From: Planctomyces sp. SH-PL62
GTDB taxonomy: Bacteria; Planctomycetota; Planctomycetia; Planctomycetales; Planctomycetaceae
DNA: 59,446 bases
NCBI GenBank assembly: GCA_945893045.1
Contig: CAMDEA010000028.1
Location: 1-59,446, forward strand
Direction: 5' to 3'
A program made the position numbers and the translations under genes. The first letter of the stretch is position 1; each line of letters starts with the position of its first letter. Under the pieces are notes generated by a model. That model was given only the letters and a program-made list of their open reading frames with translations, was not told the origin of the DNA and did no database searches. Below, piece after piece: positions 1 through 9,030 of this stretch.

Positions 1-6
1 CCGGCC

Positions 7-3000
7 ATGCTCAAGTCGCTCGATATGTTCGGCTTCAAGAGCTTCGCGGATCGGACGCGCTTTGACTTCTCGCGCGGGATCACCTGCGTCGTCGGGCCGA
101 ACGGTTCGGGGAAGAGCAACGTCGTGGACTCGATCAAGTGGGTGCTGGGCGATCAAAGTCCGAAGAGTCTCCGCAGCAAAGAGATGACCGACGTGATCTT
201 CAACGGTGCGTCGGGCCGTAAGCCGGCGGCGTTCGCTGAAGTGCTGCTGACGTTCGACAACTCGTCGCGCTGTCTGACCCTCGATGCCTCTGAGGTGCAG
301 ATCGGCCGCCGCCTGTGGCGTAACGGCGATTCGGAATACCTCATCAATCAACAGCCCGCGCGGCTGAAAGACATCAAAGATCTGTTCATGGGGACGGGAG
401 CCGGCTCGTCGGCTTACAGCATCATCGAGCAAGGACGAGTCGATCAAATCCTGCAATCAAACGCGGCCGCACGGCGACACGTCTTCGAGGAGGCCGCCGG
501 AGTCTCGCGATACAAGGCTCGCAAGGAAGAGGCGACTCGCAAGCTGGAGCGGGTCGATCAAAACCTGCTGCGGCTGCGCGACATCGTGGATGAGGTCGAA
601 TCGCAGCTCAACACGATGCGCACGCAAGCCGGGAAGGCGGCCAAGTACCGCGAAGTCTCGGCCGAGCTGCGCGAGTGGTGGTTCGGCCTGGCGGCGGACG
701 ATCATCGTCACTTCTCCGCACAGCTAAAGGTCGTCGAAACTGAACTGCGTTCCGGCGAGACCGAACTCGCAAACTTGTCCGCGCGCCAGCAAGACCTCGA
801 ACAGAAACTTTCTGTCTTCGACGCTGAGATCGCGGAGGTGGACACTCGCCTGCGGCACGCCGAACGAACCGCCGCTGGCAATCGCGAAAGCGTCGTCCGT
901 CAGGAAGCGACGTTGCGGCATCTGACGGCTCGCGAAAAGGAACTCGGTTCCGAGCTGGACCGCTTGCGCCGGCAGCGAGCGATCATGCGCGGCCGATCCT
1001 GCGAGTTGACCGCCGAGCTGAGCCGGTCCGAGGCAGAACTCGCCGACAGCAACGTCCAGCACGCCAAGTTGCAAACCGAACTCACCACTACTCAGACGGA
1101 ATTGGCAGAACTCGCCGCGCAGCTCAAAGCGGATCAGGCGACGTTGCAACGCGAACGTCAGAAACAAGTCGAACTGATGCAGCAAGCGAACTCAGCACAA
1201 CAGCGAGTCGCCAGTTTGCAATCCCAGCAAACCGCCGCGCAGTCCGCCTTCGTGACGACCAGGCAGCGGCTCGAACAGTGCAATTCGGAGATCATCACGG
1301 CTCAGTCCGTGGTTCTGCGCCGGCAAGCGGCCGTCGAGACTGTGCTCACGGAAGTCGCGTCGCTCGACGGTCGAGTCCGCGAGGTTCGAGAACGTCAGCA
1401 GCAACTGCTCGCAGAGCAAGAACGCTGCCAGGCACAACTCCGCGAACAGCGTGAAGATCGCAGCGCGAAGCAGTCGCAGCAGTCGGTTCTGGAAGACCTC
1501 GAACGCCGCCAAGAGGGACTGGGCATCGGTGTGAAGGAAATCCTGAGCCGAGCACAAACGTCCGACTATGCTCCCTGGAACAGCATCCTGGGCAGCGTCG
1601 CCGATCTGCTCGAAGCGGACCTCGACGAAGCCGCCATCCTCGAAGTCGCACTCGGCGCGAGAGCGCAACTCATCGTCGTCCGTGAAATGGCCCCGCTGAT
1701 CGAATACCTCAACAGCGGCACCAGCCGACTGTCAGGACGTGTCGGGTTCGTTGAAATCTCTTCTTCACTCCCCCTCTCCCCCTCTCCCTCTCTCCCCCTC
1801 GCCGCCACTCCCGGTGTCATCAAACGCGCCGACCAACTCGCCAGTCTCAAGACCGCGCTGCCCGGATTGGCCGAGGCGTTGCTCGGCACGACGTGGGTCG
1901 TGGATACGCTCGACACCGCGTTGCGACTCGCTGACGGCGAAGGACGCGGTTGCCGCTTCGTCACCTTGCAGGGCGAGCTGTTGGAAGACGACGGCACCCT
2001 GTTCGCCGGCACGGTCCGCAGCGAGAGCGCGCTGCTGACGCGCCGCAGCGAACTGCGGCGGTTGAAGAATGATCTGCTGCGACTCGACCGCACGATCGCC
2101 GATGGCGAACGACAGTTTGCGGACGTCACGCAGTCGCTGAAAAACGTCGAGCGGTTGATTGAATCCGCGACGAGCGAGAAGCAAGAACTTGCCGACCGGC
2201 TCACTCACGCTCGATCGGATCTCAGCGTGCAACGCCAAGAGGTGGAACGGTCCAACCGAGAACGCGATTTGATTCTGGCGGAAGGAGCACGCTGGGAATC
2301 GCTCGCCACCGAACTGGATCTGCAAATTGAGAGGGCCGTGACCGAACAAGCGTGGTTCGAGGACAACCTCGCGAGCTTGCGCGATTCGTTCGTCACGTTG
2401 GAAGCGGACGTCGCGAGCCGCGAGTCTCAGCGACAGGCGCTGACTCAGCAGCAGATTGAGCAGCAATTGCATCTGGCCAAGCACGAGGAGCGCTGGCAGG
2501 CCCTGCGCGCGGCCGTGACTCGTTTACAGGACGAACAGCGGCAACGGGACGAGCAATTCGATGAGGCCGAACGTCGCCTGACCGCCGCCGCCGCTCAAAT
2601 GCGTCACCTTAATTTGCAATTGCTCAACACGAATGCCGAGCTGTGGGAGCTGCAATTGTTCGACGAACAATTCGCCGCCGAAGTCGCGTCCGTCCTGGCC
2701 GACAAAGATCGCCTGCGGACCCAGAAGTCGTCGTTCGCCGAGGAAGAGGCCCGGCTGCGAGCCGCTCGTCGTGAGCTTGCCGACCGCTTGCACGCCAATG
2801 AGATCGCCGCTCGCGATGCACGGCACCAATTACAGGTCTGCGCGGAACGCATCGAAGAGGAATACCAGATGACGCTCGACGAAGTTGTTGCGTCAGGAGC
2901 GTCGGCGTTCGCGAAATGGCAAGCTGAACTCCGGCCGACCGCCGAAAGCCGAGAGCCGGTCGCCGTTGTCCCAACCCAGGAAGCGGAAGACGACGTTCCA

Positions 3001-3771
3001 CTGAACTCTGAAATCTCAAATCTCAAATTTCAAATCTCAGATTCAGATTCGATCTCGTTCCTCGAAGTCCGCCCGGAACTCGAAGAGCGTGTCAACCGTC
3101 TGCGCCGCAAGCTCAAGATGATGGGCAGCGTCAACACCGACAGCCTCAAAGACCTCGACGAGTTGGACGGGCGGTTTCAGCATCTCAGCACGCAGTTGCA
3201 AGACCTCGAAGAAGCCAAGGCGACGCTGGAAGACATCATTCGACAGTTTAATGCCGAGAGTCAGCGGATGTTTCTGGAGACGGTCGAGGCGATCCGGATT
3301 CAGTTCCAGCACCTCTTCCGCAAGATGTTCGGCGGCGGGGAAGGGGACATCATCCTGGAAGACCCCAACGACGTGCTGGATTGTGGCATCGACATCGTGG
3401 CTCGCCCGCCCGGCAAGGAACTTCGCAGCATCTCGCTGCTGAGCGGTGGTGAGAAGACCATGACGGCGATCGCGCTGCTGATGGCGATCTTCCGCAGCAA
3501 GCCCAGCCCGTTCTGCATCCTGGACGAAGTGGACGCCGCCCTCGATGAAGCCAACGTCGAGCGTTACAGCGGCGTCGTCAAAGAATTCCGCGAGACGACG
3601 CAGTTCATCATGATTACGCACAACAAGCGCTCGATGCAGGTCGGCGACATCCTCTACGGCGTGACGATGGAACAGAGTGGCGTCTCCAAACGGATGTCCG
3701 TCCGCTTCGAGGACGTCAGTGACGACGGTCACTTCCGCATGTCGCCAGCCCCCGGCTCAAACGCGGCATGA
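7..3771 (+). CDS. smc: Chromosome segregation ATPase SMC
   Basis: This is the SMC ATPase of condensin, which organises and segregates the chromosome. The 1254-residue protein has the full SMC layout: Walker [10 protein letters not shown] at residues 30-38, long coiled coils rich in Glu, Gln and Arg on either side of a hinge near residues 510-680, the ABC signature LSGGEK from residue 1145, and Walker [12 protein letters not shown] from residue 1171. The ATG at position 7 opens the canonical N-terminus ([15 protein letters not shown]), so the gene is complete although only six bases precede it. Two stretches look foreign to the family: a Ser/Pro/Leu run near residues 588-598 (bases 1768-1800, CT-rich) and a segment reading NLKFQISD near residues 999-1016 (bases 3001-3055, AT-rich). 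Both stay in frame. The identity is secure; the origin of the two inserts is inferred. Confidence 0.97.
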   Translation: MLKSLDMFGFKSFADRTRFDFSRGITCVVGPNGSGKSNVVDSIKWVLGDQSPKSLRSKEMTDVIFNGASGRKPAAFAEVLLTFDNSSRCLTLDASEVQIGRRLWRNGDSEYLINQQPARLKDIKDLFMGTGAGSSAYSIIEQGRVDQILQSNAAARRHVFEEAAGVSRYKARKEEATRKLERVDQNLLRLRDIVDEVESQLNTMRTQAGKAAKYREVSAELREWWFGLAADDHRHFSAQLKVVETELRSGETELANLSARQQDLEQKLSVFDAEIAEVDTRLRHAERTAAGNRESVVRQEATLRHLTAREKELGSELDRLRRQRAIMRGRSCELTAELSRSEAELADSNVQHAKLQTELTTTQTELAELAAQLKADQATLQRERQKQVELMQQANSAQQRVASLQSQQTAAQSAFVTTRQRLEQCNSEIITAQSVVLRRQAAVETVLTEVASLDGRVREVRERQQQLLAEQERCQAQLREQREDRSAKQSQQSVLEDLERRQEGLGIGVKEILSRAQTSDYAPWNSILGSVADLLEADLDEAAILEVALGARAQLIVVREMAPLIEYLNSGTSRLSGRVGFVEISSSLPLSPSPSLPLAATPGVIKRADQLASLKTALPGLAEALLGTTWVVDTLDTALRLADGEGRGCRFVTLQGELLEDDGTLFAGTVRSESALLTRRSELRRLKNDLLRLDRTIADGERQFADVTQSLKNVERLIESATSEKQELADRLTHARSDLSVQRQEVERSNRERDLILAEGARWESLATELDLQIERAVTEQAWFEDNLASLRDSFVTLEADVASRESQRQALTQQQIEQQLHLAKHEERWQALRAAVTRLQDEQRQRDEQFDEAERRLTAAAAQMRHLNLQLLNTNAELWELQLFDEQFAAEVASVLADKDRLRTQKSSFAEEEARLRAARRELADRLHANEIAARDARHQLQVCAERIEEEYQMTLDEVVASGASAFAKWQAELRPTAESREPVAVVPTQEAEDDVPLNSEISNLKFQISDSDSISFLEVRPELEERVNRLRRKLKMMGSVNTDSLKDLDELDGRFQHLSTQLQDLEEAKATLEDIIRQFNAESQRMFLETVEAIRIQFQHLFRKMFGGGEGDIILEDPNDVLDCGIDIVARPPGKELRSISLLSGGEKTMTAIALLMAIFRSKPSPFCILDEVDAALDEANVERYSGVVKEFRETTQFIMITHNKRSMQVGDILYGVTMEQSGVSKRMSVRFEDVSDDGHFRMSPAPGSNAA

Positions 3772-3774
3772 TCT

Positions 3775-3828
3775 TGTGGCCGAGTTGCTCCGCAACTCGG
3801 CTTGGAGTTGCAGAGCAACTCCGCCACA
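3775..3828. repeat. Double-hairpin palindromic repeat after smc
   Basis: Two perfect hairpins stand side by side: GCCGAGTTGC/GCAACTCGGC (3779-3788 with 3792-3801) and GGAGTTGC/GCAACTCC (3804-3811 with 3815-3822). They are enclosed by an outer stem TGTGGC/GCCACA, which would give a three-way junction. The element begins four bases after the smc stop. No T-tract follows, so it is not a standard intrinsic terminator, though it could protect or end the smc transcript. Confidence 0.8.
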
Positions 3829-4000
3829 TTGGACGCTTCTCTGCCCAACTTGCCGGGTGGGGGGACCGCTTCTAAGATACGCCCCCTTTCGCGGCTGGAT
3901 TTTCAACGGAACGTCTTGCGTGGCTTATGGTCCGGGCGTTCGTTGTGGAGCCGTCAGTCGCTTTTTCGATGAGACAATGAGAACAGACATGGAGCTTTTC

Positions 4001-4360
4001 ATGAAATTCGCGATCCTCGCCGAGGGGAATCCCGCCCCTCAGCCCAGTTTCAGCGAGGCATTGGGGCCGATGGTCCCCTACTTCCTCGTGATCGCGGGCC
4101 TGTTTTATTTCATGATCTTGAAGCCGCAAACACGCGAGCGTCGCCAGCGTGAACTGCAACTCGCCAGCTTGAAGCGGAATGACCGCGTGGTGACGTACTC
4201 CGGAATCATTGGCACGATCACCGGCTTCTCCGACGACAACAAGGAAGTGACGCTGCGAGTCGACGACAACGTCAAGCTGCGTTTTCTGCGGAGCGCGATC
4301 CAAGGCCCTCTGGCGGAAGTGTCGGCAGCCGCGGAAGCTCCCAAGCCAGGAGCCAGTTGA
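4001..4360 (+). CDS. yajC: Sec translocase accessory protein YajC
   Basis: YajC is a small single-pass inner-membrane protein that associates with SecDF and SecYEG. The 119-residue product has a short N-terminal segment, one hydrophobic helix (VPYFLVIAGLFYFMILKP), a basic stop-transfer region (QTRERRQREL), and the family's conserved cytoplasmic part with RNDRVVTYSGIIGTI. The reading frame is open much further upstream, but GGAG lies six bases before the ATG at 4001, which decides this start; ATGs at 3977 and 3989 are in frame without as good a site. secDF follows after 186 bases, the usual yajC-secD order, which supports the call. Confidence 0.93.
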   Translation: MKFAILAEGNPAPQPSFSEALGPMVPYFLVIAGLFYFMILKPQTRERRQRELQLASLKRNDRVVTYSGIIGTITGFSDDNKEVTLRVDDNVKLRFLRSAIQGPLAEVSAAAEAPKPGAS

Positions 4361-4372
4361 ACGCTTGCAGAC

Positions 4373-4430
4373 ACCCGATTCATCGGGTCAGGATCGTACG
4401 CTCGACCCCATCAATGGGGTTACTACGAGC
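4373..4430. repeat. Tandem-hairpin repeat ending in ACTACGAGC
   Basis: Hairpin one is ACCCGAttcaTCGGGT (4373-4388) and hairpin two is ACCCCATcaATGGGGT (4405-4420), followed by TACTACGAGC. The same layout recurs at 20914-20966 upstream of eno, with different stem sequences but the same ACTACGAGC tail. It lies in the yajC-secDF spacer. Confidence 0.7.
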
Positions 4431-4546
4431 AAAGATTGAATGGCCCAGAACGAATGGAACTCTCTGATTCACGGCGGCTTCCATTCTGAGCGAGACTCAG
4501 GCGAGTTTCGCGAGACTTCAGACCAGACTTTCAGGAAGAAGATTCG

Positions 4547-7500
4547 ATGGACGTTTTCTCGATGGGATTCTCCGTGTTGGCGGACGCCGCCGACAAAGTG
4601 GTCGCGCCGCAACCGGAGCAAGTCGCCGACCTCGGTTTCCGGTTGCTGATGCTGATCGTACTGTTTGTGGTGCCGTACATCGTCGGGGCCGTTCTGGCGC
4701 GCCTGTTGCGCATGAAAGAATACTCCAACCGCATCGGCAACGTGCTGCTGGCGTTCACGCTGGGTCTGACACCGTTCGCCTTCCACATCATCCAGGCGGG
4801 AAGTTTTGACGGTTGGAAAAACGCGCTCCGCTGGGGCATTGACCTCGCCGGCGGCACGAACCTGATCTATCAGGTCGAGACCGAGAAGGCCGTGGAGGAA
4901 GGCAAGCCGATCGGCCAGGCGATGGACAAGATGATCGAAACGATCGCCAAGCGCATCAATCCGTCAGGCACTGAAGAAGTCACCGTCCGCAAAGTCGGGA
5001 TCGACCGGATCGAGGTCATTATTCCCGGTGCCGATCCGGGAGTCGTCGAAGAGAAGAAGGCGGCAATGCTCCGCTTGGGCAGCTTGGAATTCGGCATCGT
5101 CGCGAACGAAAAGGATCATCGCCGAGAGATCGCCCTCGCCAAAGCGCTGCCGAACAGACAGGACAACCTTCTCGAAGGAACGCAGATCGTCGCCGTTTGG
5201 CGCGAAATCGCCGAGAAGTCTGACTCGATGCCGCCCTCGTCGGTGCGCACGGTGTCACGCAAGGACCAACAAGGCAAAGACGTCCCGATCAAGCAGGTGC
5301 TCATCATCAAAGATTCGGAAGAAGACATTGTCACGGGCGACTATCTGCGTCGGGCCAGTCCCAGCATCTCAGAGGATGGTTCCCCCTGCGTGAATTTCAA
5401 TTTTGACAACGAAGGGGCGATGCGGTTCTTCCGCCTGACCAGCCGCAACAAACCTGCTTCCGACGGCACCAAACGCCAGTTGGCAATCATCCTCGACGGC
5501 AAAGTCCACTCGGCCCCGAATATCAACTCGGCAATTCGCGACAGCGGTCAGATCACCGGCAACTTCCCCCCCGCCGAACTCAAGGCACTGGTCGAGGTGC
5601 TCAATGCCGGCGCTCTGCAGCTCCCCATCACCACGACGCCGATCAGCGAATTCACCATCACCCCGACCTTGGGAAAAGACGTCCAGACGAAGGGGTTCAT
5701 CGCCATCCTCTTCAGCGCACTCGTCGTGTTCGTGTTCATGTTGGTCTATTACCGCTTTGCCGGCATCGTGGCCGACCTGTCGCTGCTGCTCAATTTGATT
5801 TTGATTGTCGGTTCGATGGCGATTTGCAACGCGACTTTTACGCTGCCCGGGTTGGCCGGCATGGTCTTGACGATCGGTATGGCGGTCGACACCAACGTGC
5901 TGATCTATGAACGCATGCGTGAAGAAATGGAGCGGGGCAGCAGCCTGCGGATGGTCATTCATAACGGCTTCGACAAAGCGCTGTCGGCGATTGTGGACTC
6001 CAACATTACCACGCTGATCGCGGCCGTCGTGCTCTACATGATAGGCACCGATCAGATCAAAGGGTTTGCCGTCAGCCTTTTCATCGGCATCACGATGAGC
6101 ATGTTTTCGGCCTTGTCCTTCGGACACCTGATGTTCGACATCGCCGAACGCAAACGCCTGATTCGCGACAAGTTGACAATGATGAAGGTGATCGGTGCCA
6201 CGAGTTTCGATTTCATCGCCAAACTGAAACTGGCGGTGACGTTCTCCGTGTCATTCATTCTGCTGGGGGTCGCGCTGGTGTGGTATCGAGGCCATGACAG
6301 TCTCGACATCGACTTCGACGGAGGTTCGATGGTGACCTTCAAATTCGCCAACGACCAAGAGATCGGCGACGTGCGAAGCAAGCTCCAAAAGGAATTCGGC
6401 AATATCACGCTGGAACGCCTGGCGGAATCCGGGCAGCCACAGTCATCCGAATCCGGAAAGCAATACCGTCTGCGCACCAAGGACCAGGATGTCGATCGGA
6501 TTCGCAAAGGAATCGCCGCGATTTTCCAAGCTCCGAACTATGAGCTGCATCGCGTGACAGTCCAGTTCACCGCGCTGGCGGCGGCGACGAATCCGGTGTC
6601 TCCAGATAAGTCAATCGGCTCCAACGGCGACGACGAAGTCCAAGCGGAAGCCACGAAGACGGACGCCAAAACAGACGAGCCTAAAAAAGACGCGAACAAA
6701 GCGGCTGAGAAGAAGGACGAAGCGGTTGAGAAGCCGGCTGCGACGGCTGAAAAACCCGACGACTCCACACCGTCCGTGACCTCGGACAGCGGTAAGTCCG
6801 ACAGCGGCGACAAGCCGGCGAACAAGGAAACGTCCTCCGAGAAGCCGAAGCTGAATCTCGGCGGTGACGAAGACGATGACGAGTTTGCCTCCGCACATTC
6901 CACCGAACTGAGCTTCAGCAGTCCGATTTCAACGGCGACCGCTGCCGACTACCTGTTGAACGCACTCAAGAAGGTCAACCCGAAGTACCTCGAAGCCAAC
7001 GCCTTGTTTCGGATCACCGGCACGAGTGGACCGGGACTGACCGCCCAGGAAGGAAAAACCAAAGTCTTCGACAAGATGAAGGTCGAAGTCAGGAAAACGG
7101 TCAGCGCGGACGAAGTCCAGCAAGCTCTGTTGGCGATGCAGACGACGCTGGAAACAACGCCAATCTTTGAAGAGGTCTCCAACTTCGCCGCTTCGGTGGC
7201 CGAGGACATGCAATATCTGGCGATCCTCGCACTCCTGGCCAGCGGCGCGGCGACGATCATCTATCTCTGGTTCCGGTTTACGAAGGCGGACTTCGGCATC
7301 GCCGCCGTGGTCGCCGTGTTTCACGACGTTTTATTCACTCTGGCGTGCTTACCATTCGCGTACTTCTTGTCGGATACGGCGGTCGGACGGATGCTGGGGT
7401 TAGAAGACTTCAAGCTGAACCTGTCGATCGTCGCCGCGTTCCTGACGATCATCGGTTACTCGCTGAACGACACGATCGTGATCTTCGACCGCGTCCGCGA

Positions 7501-7768
7501 AATCCGTGGCCGCAATCCGCTACTCACTTCGCAGATGGTCAACGACAGCGTCAATCAAACGCTGTCACGCACGATCTTGACCGCTCTGACCACGTTCATG
7601 ACGGTCGTGATCCTGTACTTCTTCGGGGGCGATGGCATCCACGGCTTTGCGTTCTGCATGTTGATCGGCGTGATCGTCGGCACCTACAGCACGATCTACA
7701 TCGCCAGTCCACTGCTGCTGTGGATGTGGAACCGCGAGGAAAAGCAACGCATCGCCAGCCGGCTGTAA
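4547..7768 (+). CDS. secDF: Fused protein translocase subunit SecD/SecF
   Basis: SecD and SecF use the proton motive force to help pull proteins across the inner membrane. This 1073-residue protein carries both halves. The SecD half has GIDLAGGTNLIYQVE near residue 97, then the periplasmic region, then helices including AGMVLTIGMAVDTNVLIYER. The SecF half begins near residue 560 with LDIDFDGGSMVTFKF and ends with helices containing GYSLNDTIVIFDRVREIRG. AGGA ten bases before the ATG supports the start. Two features differ from compact SecDF fusions: an additional N-terminal hydrophobic helix (about residues 28-50), and a Lys/Glu/Asp/Ser-rich low-complexity stretch at about residues 698-778 inside the SecF periplasmic region. 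The fusion and function are clear; the role of the linker is unknown. Confidence 0.95.
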   Translation: MDVFSMGFSVLADAADKVVAPQPEQVADLGFRLLMLIVLFVVPYIVGAVLARLLRMKEYSNRIGNVLLAFTLGLTPFAFHIIQAGSFDGWKNALRWGIDLAGGTNLIYQVETEKAVEEGKPIGQAMDKMIETIAKRINPSGTEEVTVRKVGIDRIEVIIPGADPGVVEEKKAAMLRLGSLEFGIVANEKDHRREIALAKALPNRQDNLLEGTQIVAVWREIAEKSDSMPPSSVRTVSRKDQQGKDVPIKQVLIIKDSEEDIVTGDYLRRASPSISEDGSPCVNFNFDNEGAMRFFRLTSRNKPASDGTKRQLAIILDGKVHSAPNINSAIRDSGQITGNFPPAELKALVEVLNAGALQLPITTTPISEFTITPTLGKDVQTKGFIAILFSALVVFVFMLVYYRFAGIVADLSLLLNLILIVGSMAICNATFTLPGLAGMVLTIGMAVDTNVLIYERMREEMERGSSLRMVIHNGFDKALSAIVDSNITTLIAAVVLYMIGTDQIKGFAVSLFIGITMSMFSALSFGHLMFDIAERKRLIRDKLTMMKVIGATSFDFIAKLKLAVTFSVSFILLGVALVWYRGHDSLDIDFDGGSMVTFKFANDQEIGDVRSKLQKEFGNITLERLAESGQPQSSESGKQYRLRTKDQDVDRIRKGIAAIFQAPNYELHRVTVQFTALAAATNPVSPDKSIGSNGDDEVQAEATKTDAKTDEPKKDANKAAEKKDEAVEKPAATAEKPDDSTPSVTSDSGKSDSGDKPANKETSSEKPKLNLGGDEDDDEFASAHSTELSFSSPISTATAADYLLNALKKVNPKYLEANALFRITGTSGPGLTAQEGKTKVFDKMKVEVRKTVSADEVQQALLAMQTTLETTPIFEEVSNFAASVAEDMQYLAILALLASGAATIIYLWFRFTKADFGIAAVVAVFHDVLFTLACLPFAYFLSDTAVGRMLGLEDFKLNLSIVAAFLTIIGYSLNDTIVIFDRVREIRGRNPLLTSQMVNDSVNQTLSRTILTALTTFMTVVILYFFGGDGIHGFAFCMLIGVIVGTYSTIYIASPLLLWMWNREEKQRIASRL

Positions 7769-7776
7769 TCGCAAAC

Positions 7777-7872
7777 TAACCCGAAGCGTCAGCGAGGGCG
7801 AACGCTTCGCCGAGCATCAACCGCCTGATCGCTGCCGAGTGAAGCGCCTGCCCTCGCTGACGCTTCGGGTTA
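7777..7872. repeat. SVSEG palindromic repeat (copy 1)
   Basis: A perfect 23-base inverted repeat, arms 7777-7799 and 7850-7872, with core CGAAGCGTCAGCGAGG and a loop of about 50 bases. It lies between the convergent secDF and glycosyltransferase genes. The TTA at 7870-7872 inside the right arm is the stop codon of the minus-strand glycosyltransferase. Further copies lie at 10185, 13220, 13345 and 15969. Confidence 0.9.
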
Positions 7873-9024
7873 GTAGGTTCTTTGCCACGTCGCACGGAAG
7901 CGTCCGCGTAGCGCGTCCCACAGCGCGACGACCGTTGTGGCGTTGAGGGCCACGAACATCAATTGTGCTCCGAACAGCACGGAGCGTCGGCCGGCTCGCT
8001 GGAACCACCAGCCGACCAATGCCGAGGCATAGAACGCAACGTGCCACATCAGCAGCACGGCGTAAACCGGATGACTCGCGAGACACAGATTCGCGGCTGC
8101 CGCCAACAGCAACAACAACGGCGAAACCAATCGTGCCAGTTTGTGCGAGACGAACTCAAACCAAATCGGGTTCCGCCACGGCAGCAGCCAGGCGGGATGA
8201 TCCACGATCAACTGCGCCGCACCAGCCACCGTGCGGCGTTTGCGGATCGACTCTTTCGTGGTTGAGTCCGAGGGATGGTCGAAGGCGATCGCCGCAGGCT
8301 CGAACAGACAGCGATAACCGGCGGTCACGGCCTGCATCGGGATGACCACGTCATCCAAGATCGTTTGAGGCGGGATCGGTCGAAACAGCGAACGTCTCAG
8401 TGCGTACAAGGCTCCCGTCGCACCCGGCACGCTGCGGAATCGTCCCTCGCATTTGCGAATGAATTTTTCGTAGCGCCAATAGATCCCAATCCCTTTGGAC
8501 ACGGTCGTGACGTCCCCTTCCGAGCGAAAGACCAATTCGCCCGAAACCACGCCGACTGTCTCGTCCGCGAAGTTTGCGGCGAGTTCCGCGATCGCTCGGC
8601 GGTGGAGTTCCTGCCGGGCATCCATCAGCACCACGACATCGCTCTGACACTGCGGAAGGACGTCATTCAAGACGGATGGTTTGCCTCGACGCTCCGGAAA
8701 CGGGATGAGTCGAACGCGTGAATCGTTCAAAGTCGCGATCACTGCGGACGTGTCGTCGGTCGAGCCGTCCGAAGCGACAATCAACTCGCGGATCAAATGC
8801 GCGTCATCGCTCGCAAGCACGCTGGCGATCTTCGCCGGCAACCGAGCGGCTTCGTTGTAGCCCACGAGCACCACCGAGACGGGGTCCAAGCTGGCCTCTT
8901 TTCGCGTTCGCATCGGCCGCAGTCGCGACAGCGCAAACACCAGCAGCGGGTAGCCCAAAAAGATGTAGGCCACACCGAGGATGCTCAGCCAGAAGATGAT
9001 TTGCCAAACGGTGACCGCGGTCAT
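7870..9024 (-). CDS. Membrane-bound family 2 glycosyltransferase
   Basis: A 384-residue inverting GT2-type enzyme, likely to polymerise or extend a polysaccharide at the inner membrane. An N-terminal helix (residues 7-31) is followed by the catalytic domain: VSVVLVGYNEAARL, SDGSTDDTS, VVVLMDARQE (a DxD-like site), TILDDVVIP, and RKRRTVAG in the position of the acceptor-site motif of processive synthases. Three hydrophobic helices close the protein. It is the last gene of a four-gene glycosyltransferase run and starts six bases after the previous stop. Its own stop codon lies within an SVSEG repeat arm. The exact sugar cannot be read from the sequence. No strong ribosome binding site is visible, so translation may depend on the upstream gene. 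Confidence 0.85.
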   Translation of the reverse strand: MTAVTVWQIIFWLSILGVAYIFLGYPLLVFALSRLRPMRTRKEASLDPVSVVLVGYNEAARLPAKIASVLASDDAHLIRELIVASDGSTDDTSAVIATLNDSRVRLIPFPERRGKPSVLNDVLPQCQSDVVVLMDARQELHRRAIAELAANFADETVGVVSGELVFRSEGDVTTVSKGIGIYWRYEKFIRKCEGRFRSVPGATGALYALRRSLFRPIPPQTILDDVVIPMQAVTAGYRCLFEPAAIAFDHPSDSTTKESIRKRRTVAGAAQLIVDHPAWLLPWRNPIWFEFVSHKLARLVSPLLLLLAAAANLCLASHPVYAVLLMWHVAFYASALVGWWFQRAGRRSVLFGAQLMFVALNATTVVALWDALRGRFRATWQRTY

Positions 9025-9030
9025 GTTGTT

